A stretch of 64,000 nucleotides of DNA from Myroides guanonis (GTDB lineage Bacteria > Bacteroidota > Bacteroidia > Flavobacteriales > Flavobacteriaceae): positions 186,001 through 250,000 of the forward strand of contig NZ_FORU01000003.1 in the NCBI RefSeq assembly GCF_900114085.1, in the 5' to 3' direction. Below, in pieces: positions 50,443-59,814 of this stretch. The notes beneath the pieces were generated by a model. It did no database searches. It worked only from the letters and a program-made list of their open reading frames with translations, and was not told the origin of the DNA. Each line of letters begins with the position of its first letter. Position 1 is the first letter of the stretch. Made by a program: the position numbers and the translations under genes.

Positions 50443-51155
50443 TATTGCATTTTTCTTATATACATATTTACCACATTCTCTATTCCTAAATAAAGAGATT
50501 CTGCGATTAGTGCATGCCCAATTGACACCTCTAATAAGTTTGGAATATTATTTTTAAAGAACTCAATATTATTTAAACTTAAATCATGTCCCGCATTAAT
50601 ACCTAACCCCAATTCGTTTGCTAAGACAGATGCCTCAACATAGGATTCAATCCCTCGCTCGTTACCTAAACTATATTGAACTGCATATTCTTCTGTATAC
50701 AACTCTATTCGATCAGCTCCAGTTTCCTTTGCACCTTCAATCATACTTAAAACTGGGTCAACAAAAATAGAAGTTCTTATACCTTTGCTTTTAAATTCTT
50801 GAATAATCTCCTTCAAAAAACCTTTATGTTTTATAGTATCCCAACCCGCATTTGAGGTTAAAGCATCCACAGCATCAGGCACAAGTGTAACCTGAGTGGG
50901 GTTTGTCTCAAGTACAAGATTCATAAAATCATCAACAGGATTCCCTTCAATATTATATTCTGTATAAACTACATTGACCAAATCACGAGCGTCTTGATAT
51001 CGAATATGTCTTTCATCTGGTCTTGGGTGTATAGTTACACCCTGTGCTCCAAAGCGTTGAACATCTCTAGCTACTTGCAGTAAATCTGGCACATTACCTC
51101 CTCTAGAATTTCTTAGTGTAGCTATTTTATTGATATTAACAGATAATTTTGTCAT
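50442..51155 (-). CDS. pdxJ: pyridoxine 5'-phosphate synthase
   Basis: Condenses 1-deoxyxylulose-5-phosphate with 3-amino-2-oxopropyl phosphate, the ring-closing step of DXP-dependent vitamin B6 synthesis. 237 residues from ATG 51155. That start gives the family's 'LSVNINKIATLRNSRGG' opening; a longer frame from 51176 begins inside the -7 motif. Other signatures are 'TIHPRPDERHI' (phosphate and His active site), 'TLVPD' and 'GINAGHDLSLNN'. It is the first gene of a two-gene unit with the hydrolase. Confidence 0.95.
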   Translation of the reverse strand: MTKLSVNINKIATLRNSRGGNVPDLLQVARDVQRFGAQGVTIHPRPDERHIRYQDARDLVNVVYTEYNIEGNPVDDFMNLVLETNPTQVTLVPDAVDALTSNAGWDTIKHKGFLKEIIQEFKSKGIRTSIFVDPVLSMIEGAKETGADRIELYTEEYAVQYSLGNERGIESYVEASVLANELGLGINAGHDLSLNNIEFFKNNIPNLLEVSIGHALIAESLYLGIENVVNMYIRKMQ

Positions 51156-51173
51156 TTCATTAATTTTTAAAAA

Positions 51174-51181
51174 CAAAAATA
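51174..51181 (-). promoter_or_regulatory. pdxJ -7 motif; decides the start
   Basis: TATTTTTG on the minus strand (51181-51174). It excludes the longer start at 51176. It is 26 bp from the divergent -7 motif of the CBS gene. Confidence 0.65.
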
Positions 51182-51207
51182 CGAAGTATTATTAAGGTCT
51201 ATTGGTA

Positions 51208-51215
51208 TATTTTTG
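51208..51215 (+). promoter_or_regulatory. -7 motif of the CBS-nadK unit
   Basis: TATTTTTG fits TAnnTTTG. A weaker TTATTTTG lies 9 bp further. Either excludes the longer start at 51213. Confidence 0.6.
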
Positions 51216-51245
51216 ATTATTTTGCAGTCTGAAAACCCTTTAACA

Positions 51246-51905
51246 ATGAAAGACGTCACGTATTTATTACAGAATCAAATCCCTGTAGTTGATTCCCACA
51301 CTACCGTGGCAACTCTTTTAAAATATATAGAAAAAAACAATTTCTCACACTTTCCTATTGTAGAAGACGAATTATGGATTGGAAATATAGCCAAAGAGGA
51401 TCTTATATTAGAAACCAACAATACTTTATTAGGGGAACTTAAAATGAATTTCCAATATTTCTCAACCGAAAAATCTACGTACTGGGCACTATTATGGGAG
51501 AATTTCATGCACAACAACAGCAATATAATTCCTGCGATTGATAAAAATCGCAAGTTACTTGGTATTTATCGTAAAGAAGACGTCTTAGGTTTTTGGGACA
51601 ATATACCGTCATTTATAGAAAAAGGAACTACTATTGTTATTCAGAAATCAAGTATTGAATATAGCTTTAGTCAGATATGTCAAATTATCGAATCCAACAA
51701 TGCCAAATTGCTTTCTATATTCATAATCTCATTTGAGAACAATTTCTGCAATATACTAGTTAAAACAAATGGTTTAAATAATACTGAGATAATACAAGAC
51801 CTAAGAAGATTTGATTATGAAATCATTTCAAAACATCTTGAAGATAGTTTTCAGAATAAAATCTCAGACAACTCAGAATACCTTCAAAAATACTTAAATA
51901 TTTAA
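51246..51905 (+). CDS. CBS-domain protein
   Basis: 219 residues from ATG 51246. The N-terminal half is a CBS pair: 'IPVVDSHTTVATLLKYIEKNNFSHFPIVEDELWIGNIAKEDLI' (first unit; see FSHFPIVED) and a second, poorer unit with 'IIPAIDKNRKLLGIYRKEDVL'. The C-terminal ~80 residues fold like an ACT or small regulatory domain ('IIESNNAKLLSIFIISFENNFCNILVKTN'). Such proteins bind adenine nucleotides and act as sensors; the target is unknown. Followed 52 bp later by nadK on the same strand, a pairing seen in other Bacteroidota. Confidence 0.85.
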   Translation: MKDVTYLLQNQIPVVDSHTTVATLLKYIEKNNFSHFPIVEDELWIGNIAKEDLILETNNTLLGELKMNFQYFSTEKSTYWALLWENFMHNNSNIIPAIDKNRKLLGIYRKEDVLGFWDNIPSFIEKGTTIVIQKSSIEYSFSQICQIIESNNAKLLSIFIISFENNFCNILVKTNGLNNTEIIQDLRRFDYEIISKHLEDSFQNKISDNSEYLQKYLNI

Positions 51906-51957
51906 AGTTATTACCCTTTAAATTATTTATAAAGAATACAAAAACAAAACAAACTAT

Positions 51958-52842
51958 ATGAAATTCGCCATTTACGGACAAAGCTGCAAACCAATTACAC
52001 AAGATATAATTGATCGTATTTTTAGAGTTTTCGACAAACATCAATCAGAAGTGATTTTTGAAGAGGAATTTTACAAATTACTTTTAGAAAACACTATTAT
52101 TTCCGATTCTTATCAAACTTTTAATAGCCACAAAGGTTTAGATGAATCAATAGATTTTTTCATAGGAATAGGAGGAGACGGAACTTTACTACGCGCAGCG
52201 AATTATGTTAAAAACAAAAACATACCTATTATTGGTATTAATGCAGGAAGGCTAGGTTTCCTTGCCAATGTACAACAAAATGCAATTGAAGAACTACTTC
52301 CTAAACTGTATACTGGCCATTTTAGACTATCAAAACGTTCTCTTTTGAGTCTAAATTGCACTCCAGATCAATGCACTATTTTTGATTTGAATTTTGCTTT
52401 AAATGAGATAACCGTTTCAAGAAAAAATTCAACATCCATGATAACTATTGAAACGTATTTGGACGGTGAATTTCTTGCTTCATATTGGGCTGATGGTTTA
52501 ATAATTTCTACCCCTTCTGGCTCCACTGGTTACTCTCTTAGCTGTGGAGGCCCAATCATAGCTCCTGAAACGGGTTGCTTTGTAATAACACCACTTGCTC
52601 CCCACAATCTAAATGTAAGACCTTTAGTCATCCCAGATCAAACCGAAATAAGAATGAAGGTTTCCACAAGAGAACCGCAATTTTTAATCTCTTTAGATTC
52701 TGGTACCAAAGCAGTAGATAATGAAACCGAGATTTTAATATCAAAAGCACCTTTTACCATTAACATGGTTGAATTCCCAGAACAAAGCTTCATCAAAACA
52801 CTAAGAAACAAACTTTTATGGGGAGAAGATAAAAGAAATTAG
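51958..52842 (+). CDS. nadK: NAD kinase
   Basis: Phosphorylates NAD to NADP with ATP or polyphosphate. 294 residues. The catalytic GGDGT is at 72-76 (Asp74), followed by 'GINAGRLGFLA', 'LNEITVSR' and the glycine-rich 'STPSGSTGYSLSCGGPI'. All match the NadK fold. It is behind the CBS gene and upstream of the outer-membrane assembly cluster. Confidence 0.96.
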   Translation: MKFAIYGQSCKPITQDIIDRIFRVFDKHQSEVIFEEEFYKLLLENTIISDSYQTFNSHKGLDESIDFFIGIGGDGTLLRAANYVKNKNIPIIGINAGRLGFLANVQQNAIEELLPKLYTGHFRLSKRSLLSLNCTPDQCTIFDLNFALNEITVSRKNSTSMITIETYLDGEFLASYWADGLIISTPSGSTGYSLSCGGPIIAPETGCFVITPLAPHNLNVRPLVIPDQTEIRMKVSTREPQFLISLDSGTKAVDNETEILISKAPFTINMVEFPEQSFIKTLRNKLLWGEDKRN

Positions 52843-52943
52843 ATATAGCGAATAATTTTAAACCACTTATCTCGTTTACCATCATAACTAGAAGATATTT
52901 TTTTAATAAAACCTTAAAAAACATTTTTAATTCTCTATATTAG

Positions 52944-52951
52944 TATATTTG
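52944..52951 (+). promoter_or_regulatory. -7 motif of the DUF6089-uppS-bamA cluster
   Basis: TATATTTG, 15 bp before the DUF6089 start codon, giving a short leader. No clear -33. Confidence 0.6.
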
Positions 52952-52966
52952 CAATTATTTTAACAA

Positions 52967-53656
52967 ATGAAAAAGACCATTCTAACCCTTATAGCAACAT
53001 TAAGCATTGGACTTGCAAAGGCACAAATCCATGAGATAGGGATTGGTCTCGGAGGTTCTAGCTATGTTGGAGACATTGGCTCTACTAATTACATTTCTCC
53101 AAAGGACCTAGGTTATAACTTCACTTACAGATGGAATAAAAGCCCTAGGCATTCTTATAAAGTTAGTTTCACACAACTAAAGATATCAGGTGATGACGCC
53201 AAGTCTGGGATGGGAAGTAGACGAACGAGAGACTATAGCTTCACAAACAACATTAAAGAATTGAGTTTAGGATTAGAATTCAACTATTTTGAATTTGACC
53301 TTCATCAACCAGACTTTGCTTTGACTCCCTTTCTTTATGTAGGAATTAGCGGACTACAATTCAATGAACTATATTTTAAAAACAATAAACTGATAGAAGA
53401 CAAGGAAAATAAAAAATACGGATTAGCCATTCCTTTTTCTGCTGGAGTAAAAGCTAGAATTGCTCAGCGCTTTATTATTAGCGCAGAATTAGGTGCTAGA
53501 TATACATTCACAGACAATTTAGACGGTAGTAAACCTAACTTTGATGACTCGGAAAAATATTCGTTTGGCAATAAACAATCAAATGATTGGTACTTTTACA
53601 GTGGTATCACATTAACATATACTTTTGGAAAAAACCCTTGTTACTGCACCCCATAA
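52967..53656 (+). CDS. DUF6089-type outer-membrane beta-barrel protein
   Basis: 229 residues with a signal peptide (…IGLAKAQ). The opening 'HEIGIGLGGSSYVGDIGSTNYI' is the DUF6089 signature. The rest is a small barrel of about eight strands. Function unknown, but it is conserved just upstream of uppS and bamA in Flavobacteriia. It lies 3 bp before uppS, so the genes are cotranscribed. Confidence 0.85.
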   Translation: MKKTILTLIATLSIGLAKAQIHEIGIGLGGSSYVGDIGSTNYISPKDLGYNFTYRWNKSPRHSYKVSFTQLKISGDDAKSGMGSRRTRDYSFTNNIKELSLGLEFNYFEFDLHQPDFALTPFLYVGISGLQFNELYFKNNKLIEDKENKKYGLAIPFSAGVKARIAQRFIISAELGARYTFTDNLDGSKPNFDDSEKYSFGNKQSNDWYFYSGITLTYTFGKNPCYCTP

Positions 53657-53659
53657 TAC

Positions 53660-54400
53660 ATGAATTTAAAAGATCAACTACAACCCAATAAACTACCTAA
53701 ACATGTGGCCATCATAATGGATGGAAATGGAAGATGGGCTAAACTCAAGGGCCTATTAAGAACTATTGGGCATGAAAGCGGAGCAAAAAGCGTAAGAACT
53801 ACAGTTAAGTCATGTGCTGAATTAGGTATTGAAAACCTAACCTTATATGCTTTTTCAACAGAGAATTGGAACAGACCTAAACTAGAAGTCGATACATTAA
53901 TGAAATTATTAGTAAAATCTTTAAAGAAAGAACTAAATACTTTCATGAAAAATGACATCGCATTAAATGCTATCGGTTCTTTAGAAAAACTTCCTGAACC
54001 GGTCCATAAAGAGCTTCAAAGTGTCATTGATGCCACAAAAAACAATAAAAGAATGAGACTTACATTAGCTTTAAGTTACGGAGCTAGAGAAGAGATAATT
54101 CATGCCGTTAAAGAAATTGCATCTAAAGTTAAAAATAACTTAATTTCTGAAGACAATATTGACGAATCAATTATTAATAAGCATCTTTACACGCATAATT
54201 TGCCTGATGTTGACCTTCTTATTCGCACTAGTGGCGAGCAACGCATAAGCAATTTCTTATTATGGCAAATTGCTTATGCTGAACTTTATTTTACAGAAGT
54301 ATTATGGCCAGACTTTACGGAAGACCATTTATATCAGGCACTACTAAATTATCAAAACAGAGAAAGAAGATTTGGAAAAACAAGTGAACAAATTAAATAA
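53660..54400 (+). CDS. uppS: undecaprenyl/isoprenyl diphosphate synthase
   Basis: cis-Prenyltransferase that makes the C55 lipid carrier for peptidoglycan and LPS precursors. 246 residues. The substrate-binding 'IIMDGNGRWA' is at 18-27 (Asp21 for catalysis). 'AFSTENWNRP' and the C-terminal 'DLLIRTSGEQRISNFLLWQ' are the other signature blocks. Sits between DUF6089 and bamA in one transcript. Confidence 0.96.
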   Translation: MNLKDQLQPNKLPKHVAIIMDGNGRWAKLKGLLRTIGHESGAKSVRTTVKSCAELGIENLTLYAFSTENWNRPKLEVDTLMKLLVKSLKKELNTFMKNDIALNAIGSLEKLPEPVHKELQSVIDATKNNKRMRLTLALSYGAREEIIHAVKEIASKVKNNLISEDNIDESIINKHLYTHNLPDVDLLIRTSGEQRISNFLLWQIAYAELYFTEVLWPDFTEDHLYQALLNYQNRERRFGKTSEQIK

Positions 54401-54410
54401 TCCCATTATA

Positions 54411-57065
54411 ATGTTTCAAAAAGGCATCAAAACTCTTTTTGTCCTAGTAAGCTTAGGTGTATATAGTTTAGCTAGCGCCCAAGAAGAACAAAATCACTTC
54501 GAATCACCTAAAAAATACGTTTTAGGCGACATTCAAGTTACTGGTAAGGTGAATTACAATCCACAAACAGTAGTTACTTTTACAGGACTTAACAAAGGAC
54601 AAGAGATTACAATTCCTGGTGAGGAAATTTCGGATGCTTTAAAAAAGCTATGGAAATTAGGTTTTTTCAAAGACATAAACATATACGAAACCTCCATTAA
54701 TGGAGATACCATAAATTTAGAACTAGCTTTAAATGAGTTACCTCGTTTAAATGAGGCTAAAATCAAAGGTTTACGTAAAGCTAAGACGGAAACTATTCTT
54801 AAAGAAAGCAAGTTAACTAAAGGTAAAATTGTAAATGAAAATTTAATTACTACCACCAAAAACTACATTCTTAATAAATATAGAAAGGACGGTTTTTACA
54901 ATACTAAAGTAGCTATTCAAACCATTCCTGATTCTACAGGAAGAAGAGTAGATATGGTTTTGAGCATAGATAAAGGTAAAAAAGTACGTATTTCTAAAAT
55001 CAACTTCGAAGGAAACGAGCAGCTAACTGATCGTACTCTAAAGAAAGCGATGAAGGAAACTAAAGAAAGAAGTCCTCTTAATCCTCTACGTATTTTAAAA
55101 TCTTCTAAATTCATACAGAATAAATATGAAGAAGACTTAACCAAATTGGTTGAAAAATATAAAGAAAATGGATACAGAGATGCTCGCGTAATAGTAGATT
55201 CTACCAAATTCAATCCTAAAACAAATAGAATTGCCATTAATATAGACGTTCAAGAAGGACGAAAATATTATTTTGGAGATATTAGATATCTTGGAAATAC
55301 AGCTTACACCAACAGACAACTTAATCAGATTCTAGGAATCGAAAAGGGTGAGGTATATAACGGTGTGTTATTAGAAAAGAGAATCGATGACAAAACAAAC
55401 CCAGACTCCTATAACATATCAAATCAATATCAAAATAACGGATATTTATTTTCAAATATAACTCCTGTAGAAGTTCGTACAGCAAATGATACGATTGATT
55501 TTGAAATTAGAATTATGGAAGGGCCTATTGCCAAATTCAACAACATTACAGTAGTTGGGAATGACAAAACACACGACCACGTTATCTACAGAGATTTAAA
55601 AACTAGACCAGGCGAAACATGGAGTAAGGCACAAGTTATGGAAACAATTCGTAAACTAGCATCACTCCAAATATTTGACCCACAAGCAATCAATCCTGAG
55701 ATTAAAAATGCAGATGCTGCATCAGGTACTGTAGACGTAGAATGGCAAGTAGTTGAAAAAGGATCAAGTCAAGTAGAGCTTCAAGGTGGATACGGTGGAG
55801 GTGGTTTCATTGGAACCCTTGGTTTATCATTTAACAACTTTTCTGTTAGAAATCTTTTCAATAAAGAAGCATACAAACCTTTCCCTATGGGAGATGGGCA
55901 AAAAATGGCACTTCGTCTTCAAGGAAGTACTTATTTTCAAACGTATAGTTTAAGTTTTACAGAGCCTTGGCTGAATGCAAAAAAACCGTTGAGTTTCTAT
56001 GGAACAATTGCTCATAGTAGGCAAAATCTTTATGATTACTATTCTAGAGATGTCGACAGAAGTAAAGGTTTTAACATAACCACTTTATCATTTGGAGTTG
56101 GAAAACAATTGTCTGTTCCAGACGATTTCTTCACTTTATATCACACTATTAGTTTCCAATATTATGATATGAAAAACTATAATACAGGATTATTTACTTT
56201 TGGTGATGGGGCAGCAAGAAACCTTGCTTATGAAATTGAACTAAGAAGAGACAATAGAGGTATCGACCCTATTTTCCCAACCTTTGGTTCATATTTTAGT
56301 GTAAGTGGTAAATTCACTCCTCCTTATTCTTTATTTAATAAAGTTGATTATAAAAACTTAGAAAATTTAGAGGAATACAAATATCGTTCAAAAGGGAGAG
56401 TACATCCAGAAACTGGTGTTCCAATTCCTGATGGATCTTATATCAATGCGCAAGGTATTCCAGTTCAAGATTACAGAGATGGTATAGCTGATCAAGGAAA
56501 AGTAGATCAAAAACGCTTCAATTGGTTAGAGTATTACAAACTTAAATTCAAAGGAGATTGGTACACTACAATCTACGATAAACTAGTATTGAGAACAGGA
56601 GCCGAATTTGGTTTTATGGGAGCGTACAATAATGACAGAGGTATAGTTCCTTTTGAGAGATTTTATTTAGGAGGTGACGGATTAGCAAACTTTTCTTTGG
56701 ATGGACGTGAAGTTATCCAATTAAGAGGGTATGAAAATCAGACATTAACACCTTTAAACGACCGAGGAGAACAAATTGGTGGTACTATATACAATAAATT
56801 CTCTGCTGAATTACGTTATCCTATTACATTAAACCCAAATGCCTCTGTATTTGTATTAACTTTTGCCGAAGCAGGATCTGCTTTCGACTCTTTTAAAGGC
56901 TATAATCCATTCAATATGCAACGTTCTGCAGGTTTAGGAGTACGTGTGTTTATGCCAATGTTTGGAATGCTTGGAATAGACTTTGGTTATGGTTTCGACG
57001 CAGCTCCAGGACAAAATCAAAAGAGCGGTTGGCAGCCACATTTCATACTAGGGCAACAGTTTTAA
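54411..57065 (+). CDS. bamA: outer-membrane protein assembly factor BamA
   Basis: Omp85-family barrel that inserts beta-barrel proteins into the outer membrane. 884 residues from ATG 54411, where a signal peptide (…YSLASAQ) begins; a longer frame starting within uppS is rejected. The N-terminal ~400 residues hold POTRA repeats ('LGDIQVTGKVNYNPQTV', 'VRISKINFEGNEQ', 'YFGDIRYLGNT', 'FNNITVVGNDKTHDHV'). The barrel follows, with the conserved 'LRGYENQ' in the inward L6 loop and a Phe C-terminus (QQF). It has a larger extracellular insert than E. coli (about 690-750). Confidence 0.95.
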   Translation: MFQKGIKTLFVLVSLGVYSLASAQEEQNHFESPKKYVLGDIQVTGKVNYNPQTVVTFTGLNKGQEITIPGEEISDALKKLWKLGFFKDINIYETSINGDTINLELALNELPRLNEAKIKGLRKAKTETILKESKLTKGKIVNENLITTTKNYILNKYRKDGFYNTKVAIQTIPDSTGRRVDMVLSIDKGKKVRISKINFEGNEQLTDRTLKKAMKETKERSPLNPLRILKSSKFIQNKYEEDLTKLVEKYKENGYRDARVIVDSTKFNPKTNRIAINIDVQEGRKYYFGDIRYLGNTAYTNRQLNQILGIEKGEVYNGVLLEKRIDDKTNPDSYNISNQYQNNGYLFSNITPVEVRTANDTIDFEIRIMEGPIAKFNNITVVGNDKTHDHVIYRDLKTRPGETWSKAQVMETIRKLASLQIFDPQAINPEIKNADAASGTVDVEWQVVEKGSSQVELQGGYGGGGFIGTLGLSFNNFSVRNLFNKEAYKPFPMGDGQKMALRLQGSTYFQTYSLSFTEPWLNAKKPLSFYGTIAHSRQNLYDYYSRDVDRSKGFNITTLSFGVGKQLSVPDDFFTLYHTISFQYYDMKNYNTGLFTFGDGAARNLAYEIELRRDNRGIDPIFPTFGSYFSVSGKFTPPYSLFNKVDYKNLENLEEYKYRSKGRVHPETGVPIPDGSYINAQGIPVQDYRDGIADQGKVDQKRFNWLEYYKLKFKGDWYTTIYDKLVLRTGAEFGFMGAYNNDRGIVPFERFYLGGDGLANFSLDGREVIQLRGYENQTLTPLNDRGEQIGGTIYNKFSAELRYPITLNPNASVFVLTFAEAGSAFDSFKGYNPFNMQRSAGLGVRVFMPMFGMLGIDFGYGFDAAPGQNQKSGWQPHFILGQQF

Positions 57066-57104
57066 TGTCAAATGGCATAAAATTGAATTTGATTAGGTAA
57101 CGTT

Positions 57105-58382
57105 ATGAAATTAGCAATTACTACTTTAGTAAGTATTTTTTTTAGCATCACAACTTTTGCACAAGCAGGAAGTGCTCGTGTTGCTTATATAGACATGGAG
57201 TACATTTTAAAACGTACTCCTGAATATATTGAAGCAACCATGCAATTGGAAAACAAAGCCAATCAATGGAAAAACGAAGTTGATGCTAAAAAAGCTATTA
57301 TAAAAGAACATAAAGACGAATTGGCAGCTGAACGAGCTCTTTTAACTCGTGAACTAATTGAAGAAAGAGAGGAAAACATCAACATCCTTGAAAAGGAACT
57401 AGTAGATTATCAACAAAAAATATTTGGTACTAATGGCGATTTAATTAATCAAAAGATTATGCTCGCTAAACCCATACAAGACCAAGTGTTTGCAACCGTT
57501 CAAGATATAGCCGACGCTAGAAAATACGACTATGTATTAGATAAATCCTCAGAAGCAACTATGCTTGTTGCTAAAAAACGGCACGATATTAGTGATTTAG
57601 TTATACAGAGAATGGTTCAAGCCAAGAGAAGACAAAATCTTTCTGGAAATCAAGTTGAATTGTTAGAGGAACAGGATCGTCAAAATGATATAGCAGAAGT
57701 TAGACGTGAACGTAGAGAAGCACAGGAAGCTAAAAAGAAAGCATTTGAAAAAGAGCAAAAAGATTCAAAAGCGGAAAACACTGCAAGCAATGATTTAAAC
57801 GTTGAAAAACAAAAAAAACTAGCAGCTCAAGAATTGCTTAAAAAGAAACAAGAAGAAATAGAGAACGAACGCAAGAGAGTTCAAGATGAATTAAAAATAA
57901 AGCAAGAACAATTAGAGCTAGAAAAACAAGCTAAAATTGAAAAGCAAAGATTGGAGATAGCTGAAAAGCAGAAAGCAATTGAAGAACAAAAAATTCAGCA
58001 AGAAATAGCAAGAAAGAAACTTCAACAAGAAAAACTCGAAGAAATACAACGTCAGAAAGACGCCGCTGAAGCAGAACGTATAAAACGTCAAGAAAAACTA
58101 GAGAATGAAAAACAAGAAAGAATTAATGCTTTACAAAATAAAAACAAAAGCGAAAATTCAGTAGATTTAGAAAAAATTAAAAAAGAAAGAGAAGAGTTCT
58201 TTAAACAAAAGCAAGCTGAGATTCAAAAGAAAAAAGATGAAGCTCTTAAAGAACGATTAGAAAAAATAGAAGAAATAAAGAAAGCACAAGAAGCAAGACG
58301 TCAAAAACAAATTGAAGAGCAAGAAAAGCGAAAACAAGAATTAGAACGATTAAAAGAAGAGCGTCTTAAACAAGGAAAATAA
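57105..58382 (+). CDS. OmpH/Skp-family periplasmic chaperone with a very long coiled-coil tail
   Basis: 425 residues. A signal peptide (to ~19) precedes an OmpH/Skp domain (about 24-175; 'ARVAYIDMEYILKRTPEY' and 'YDYVLDKSSEATMLVAKKRHDISDLVI'). Skp holds unfolded outer-membrane proteins in the periplasm. After it come ~240 residues made of Glu, Lys, Gln and Arg with unbroken heptad-like helix, far beyond the ~170 residues of a normal Skp. The paired gene directly downstream is an ordinary-length OmpH. The tail could lengthen the 'tentacles' or be a linker. It lies 40 bp after bamA. Confidence 0.9.
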   Translation: MKLAITTLVSIFFSITTFAQAGSARVAYIDMEYILKRTPEYIEATMQLENKANQWKNEVDAKKAIIKEHKDELAAERALLTRELIEEREENINILEKELVDYQQKIFGTNGDLINQKIMLAKPIQDQVFATVQDIADARKYDYVLDKSSEATMLVAKKRHDISDLVIQRMVQAKRRQNLSGNQVELLEEQDRQNDIAEVRRERREAQEAKKKAFEKEQKDSKAENTASNDLNVEKQKKLAAQELLKKKQEEIENERKRVQDELKIKQEQLELEKQAKIEKQRLEIAEKQKAIEEQKIQQEIARKKLQQEKLEEIQRQKDAAEAERIKRQEKLENEKQERINALQNKNKSENSVDLEKIKKEREEFFKQKQAEIQKKKDEALKERLEKIEEIKKAQEARRQKQIEEQEKRKQELERLKEERLKQGK

Positions 58383-58423
58383 AACAAAAACAAATAATAT
58401 TATAAAATCAAAAATCAAGTAAA

Positions 58424-58939
58424 ATGAAAAAAGTAAAATCTTTATTAATTGCAGCAGTGTTATTTTTTGGAGTTAGTCAATCAAACGTTATGGCTCAGTC
58501 AAAAGTGGCTCATATCAATGTTCAAGAGCTAGTAACAGAATTACCTGAAATGAAAAAAGCTGGTGAAGACTTGAAAAAAATTGGTGAAAATTACGAAAAG
58601 GACTTTTCAACAATGATGACAGAATATCAAAATAAAATCAAGAAGTACCAAGATGAAGCTGCAACAGCAGGTGATATAAAAAACCAAGAAAGAGCAGCTG
58701 AAATCGAAGAACTACAACAAAGACTTCAACAGTTTCAAACTACAGCTCAACAAGACTTACAGAAGAAAGAAGTTGAGTTAACTCAACCAATATTTGAAAA
58801 AGCTAGATTAGCAATTCATAAAGTTGCGAAAGCACAAGGATTTGATTATGTATTAGACTCTACTATTGGTTCAGGTGTTATTATGGCAGAAGGAACCAAT
58901 CTATTGACTGATGTTAAAAAAGAATTAGGAGTAAAATAA
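58424..58939 (+). CDS. OmpH/Skp-family periplasmic chaperone
   Basis: 171 residues, normal Skp length. Signal peptide (…SNVMAQ), then 'KVAHINVQELVTELPEMKKA', a central coiled coil, and a C-terminal 'AQGFDYVLDSTIGSGVIMAEGTNLLTDV' that closes the beta-body. Shuttles outer-membrane proteins to BamA. Last gene of the DUF6089-uppS-bamA-ompH-ompH transcript, followed by a terminator. Confidence 0.93.
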   Translation: MKKVKSLLIAAVLFFGVSQSNVMAQSKVAHINVQELVTELPEMKKAGEDLKKIGENYEKDFSTMMTEYQNKIKKYQDEAATAGDIKNQERAAEIEELQQRLQQFQTTAQQDLQKKEVELTQPIFEKARLAIHKVAKAQGFDYVLDSTIGSGVIMAEGTNLLTDVKKELGVK

Positions 58940-58965
58940 TTAATTTACTTATCGTACTATTTATT

Positions 58966-59000
58966 AAAAACTGCTCGTCTACTTGATGAGCAGTTTTTTT
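58966..59000 (+). terminator. terminator of the bamA-ompH transcript
   Basis: AAAAACTGCTC/GAGCAGTTTTT stem (58966-58976 with 58988-58998), 11-nt loop, T run. The T run directly touches the murI -7 motif. Confidence 0.88.
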
Positions 59001-59008
59001 TATATTTG
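59001..59008 (+). promoter_or_regulatory. murI -7 motif
   Basis: TATATTTG immediately after the terminator T run. The murI ATG at 59012 begins 4 bp after it, where transcription is expected to start. Confidence 0.6.
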
Positions 59009-59011
59009 CAT

Positions 59012-59794
59012 ATGCGAAACAGACAACCAATAGGACTTTTTGATTCAGGTATAGGAGGCACTTCGATATGGAAGGAAATTCATACTTTATTGCCCAATGA
59101 AAACACCATCTATTTAGCGGATAGTCTTAACGCTCCATATGGGCAAAGAAGCAAAGATGAAATAATTAGTCTTTGCTTTAAAAACATAGATCTACTTATT
59201 CAAAAAAACTGCAAACTAATTGTCGTTGCTTGCAATACAGCGACTACTAATGCAATTAACGAAATAAGAGAATACTATAATAGCATTCCAATTATAGGAA
59301 TCGAACCAGCTATTAAACCTGCCGCATCCTTAACTAAGAATTCTAAAATAGGCATATTAGCTACCAAAGGAACTATTTCAAGCGACTTATTTGCTTCAAA
59401 GGTAAAATCCTATACTAATGTAACGATATACGAGCAAATAGGCTATAATCTTGTTCAACTGATCGAAACCGGCCAGATTAATAGTCCTCAAATGATTGAG
59501 CTATTAAATTCTTACCTGCAGCCTATGGTTCAGAAAGGTATAGACACTTTAGTACTTGGATGTACTCATTACCCCTATTTAAAACCTATTATCGAAACTT
59601 TAATACCAAAATCCATAATAATTATTGATTCTGGTAAAGCAGTTGCTAAACAAACAAAACATATTTTATTAGAATCTGAACTTTTATCCGATTCAACCAA
59701 TATCGGTACCTCAACTTTTTATACAAATACTAACCCAGAGATACTAAAAACTTTTACACCATCAGATAGCATAATAGAATTTCTCGATTTTTAG
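59012..59794 (+). CDS. murI: glutamate racemase
   Basis: Makes D-glutamate for peptidoglycan. 260 residues. The two catalytic Cys are Cys74 ('VVACNTATTN') and Cys184 ('VLGCTHYPYL'). The N-terminal 'PIGLFDSGIGGTSIW' is the family signature. ATG 59012 leaves 'MRNRQ' before it. The -7 motif lies 3 bp upstream, so the mRNA may be leaderless. It ends the conserved uppS-bamA-ompH-murI neighbourhood. Confidence 0.96.
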   Translation: MRNRQPIGLFDSGIGGTSIWKEIHTLLPNENTIYLADSLNAPYGQRSKDEIISLCFKNIDLLIQKNCKLIVVACNTATTNAINEIREYYNSIPIIGIEPAIKPAASLTKNSKIGILATKGTISSDLFASKVKSYTNVTIYEQIGYNLVQLIETGQINSPQMIELLNSYLQPMVQKGIDTLVLGCTHYPYLKPIIETLIPKSIIIIDSGKAVAKQTKHILLESELLSDSTNIGTSTFYTNTNPEILKTFTPSDSIIEFLDF

Positions 59795-59814
59795 TTTATC
59801 ATTTATCTTCTTAG

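Noticed and set aside
51156..51176. Longer N-terminus for pdxJ
   Set aside because: The -7 motif at 51174-51181 covers the upstream start; the family N-terminus begins at 51155.
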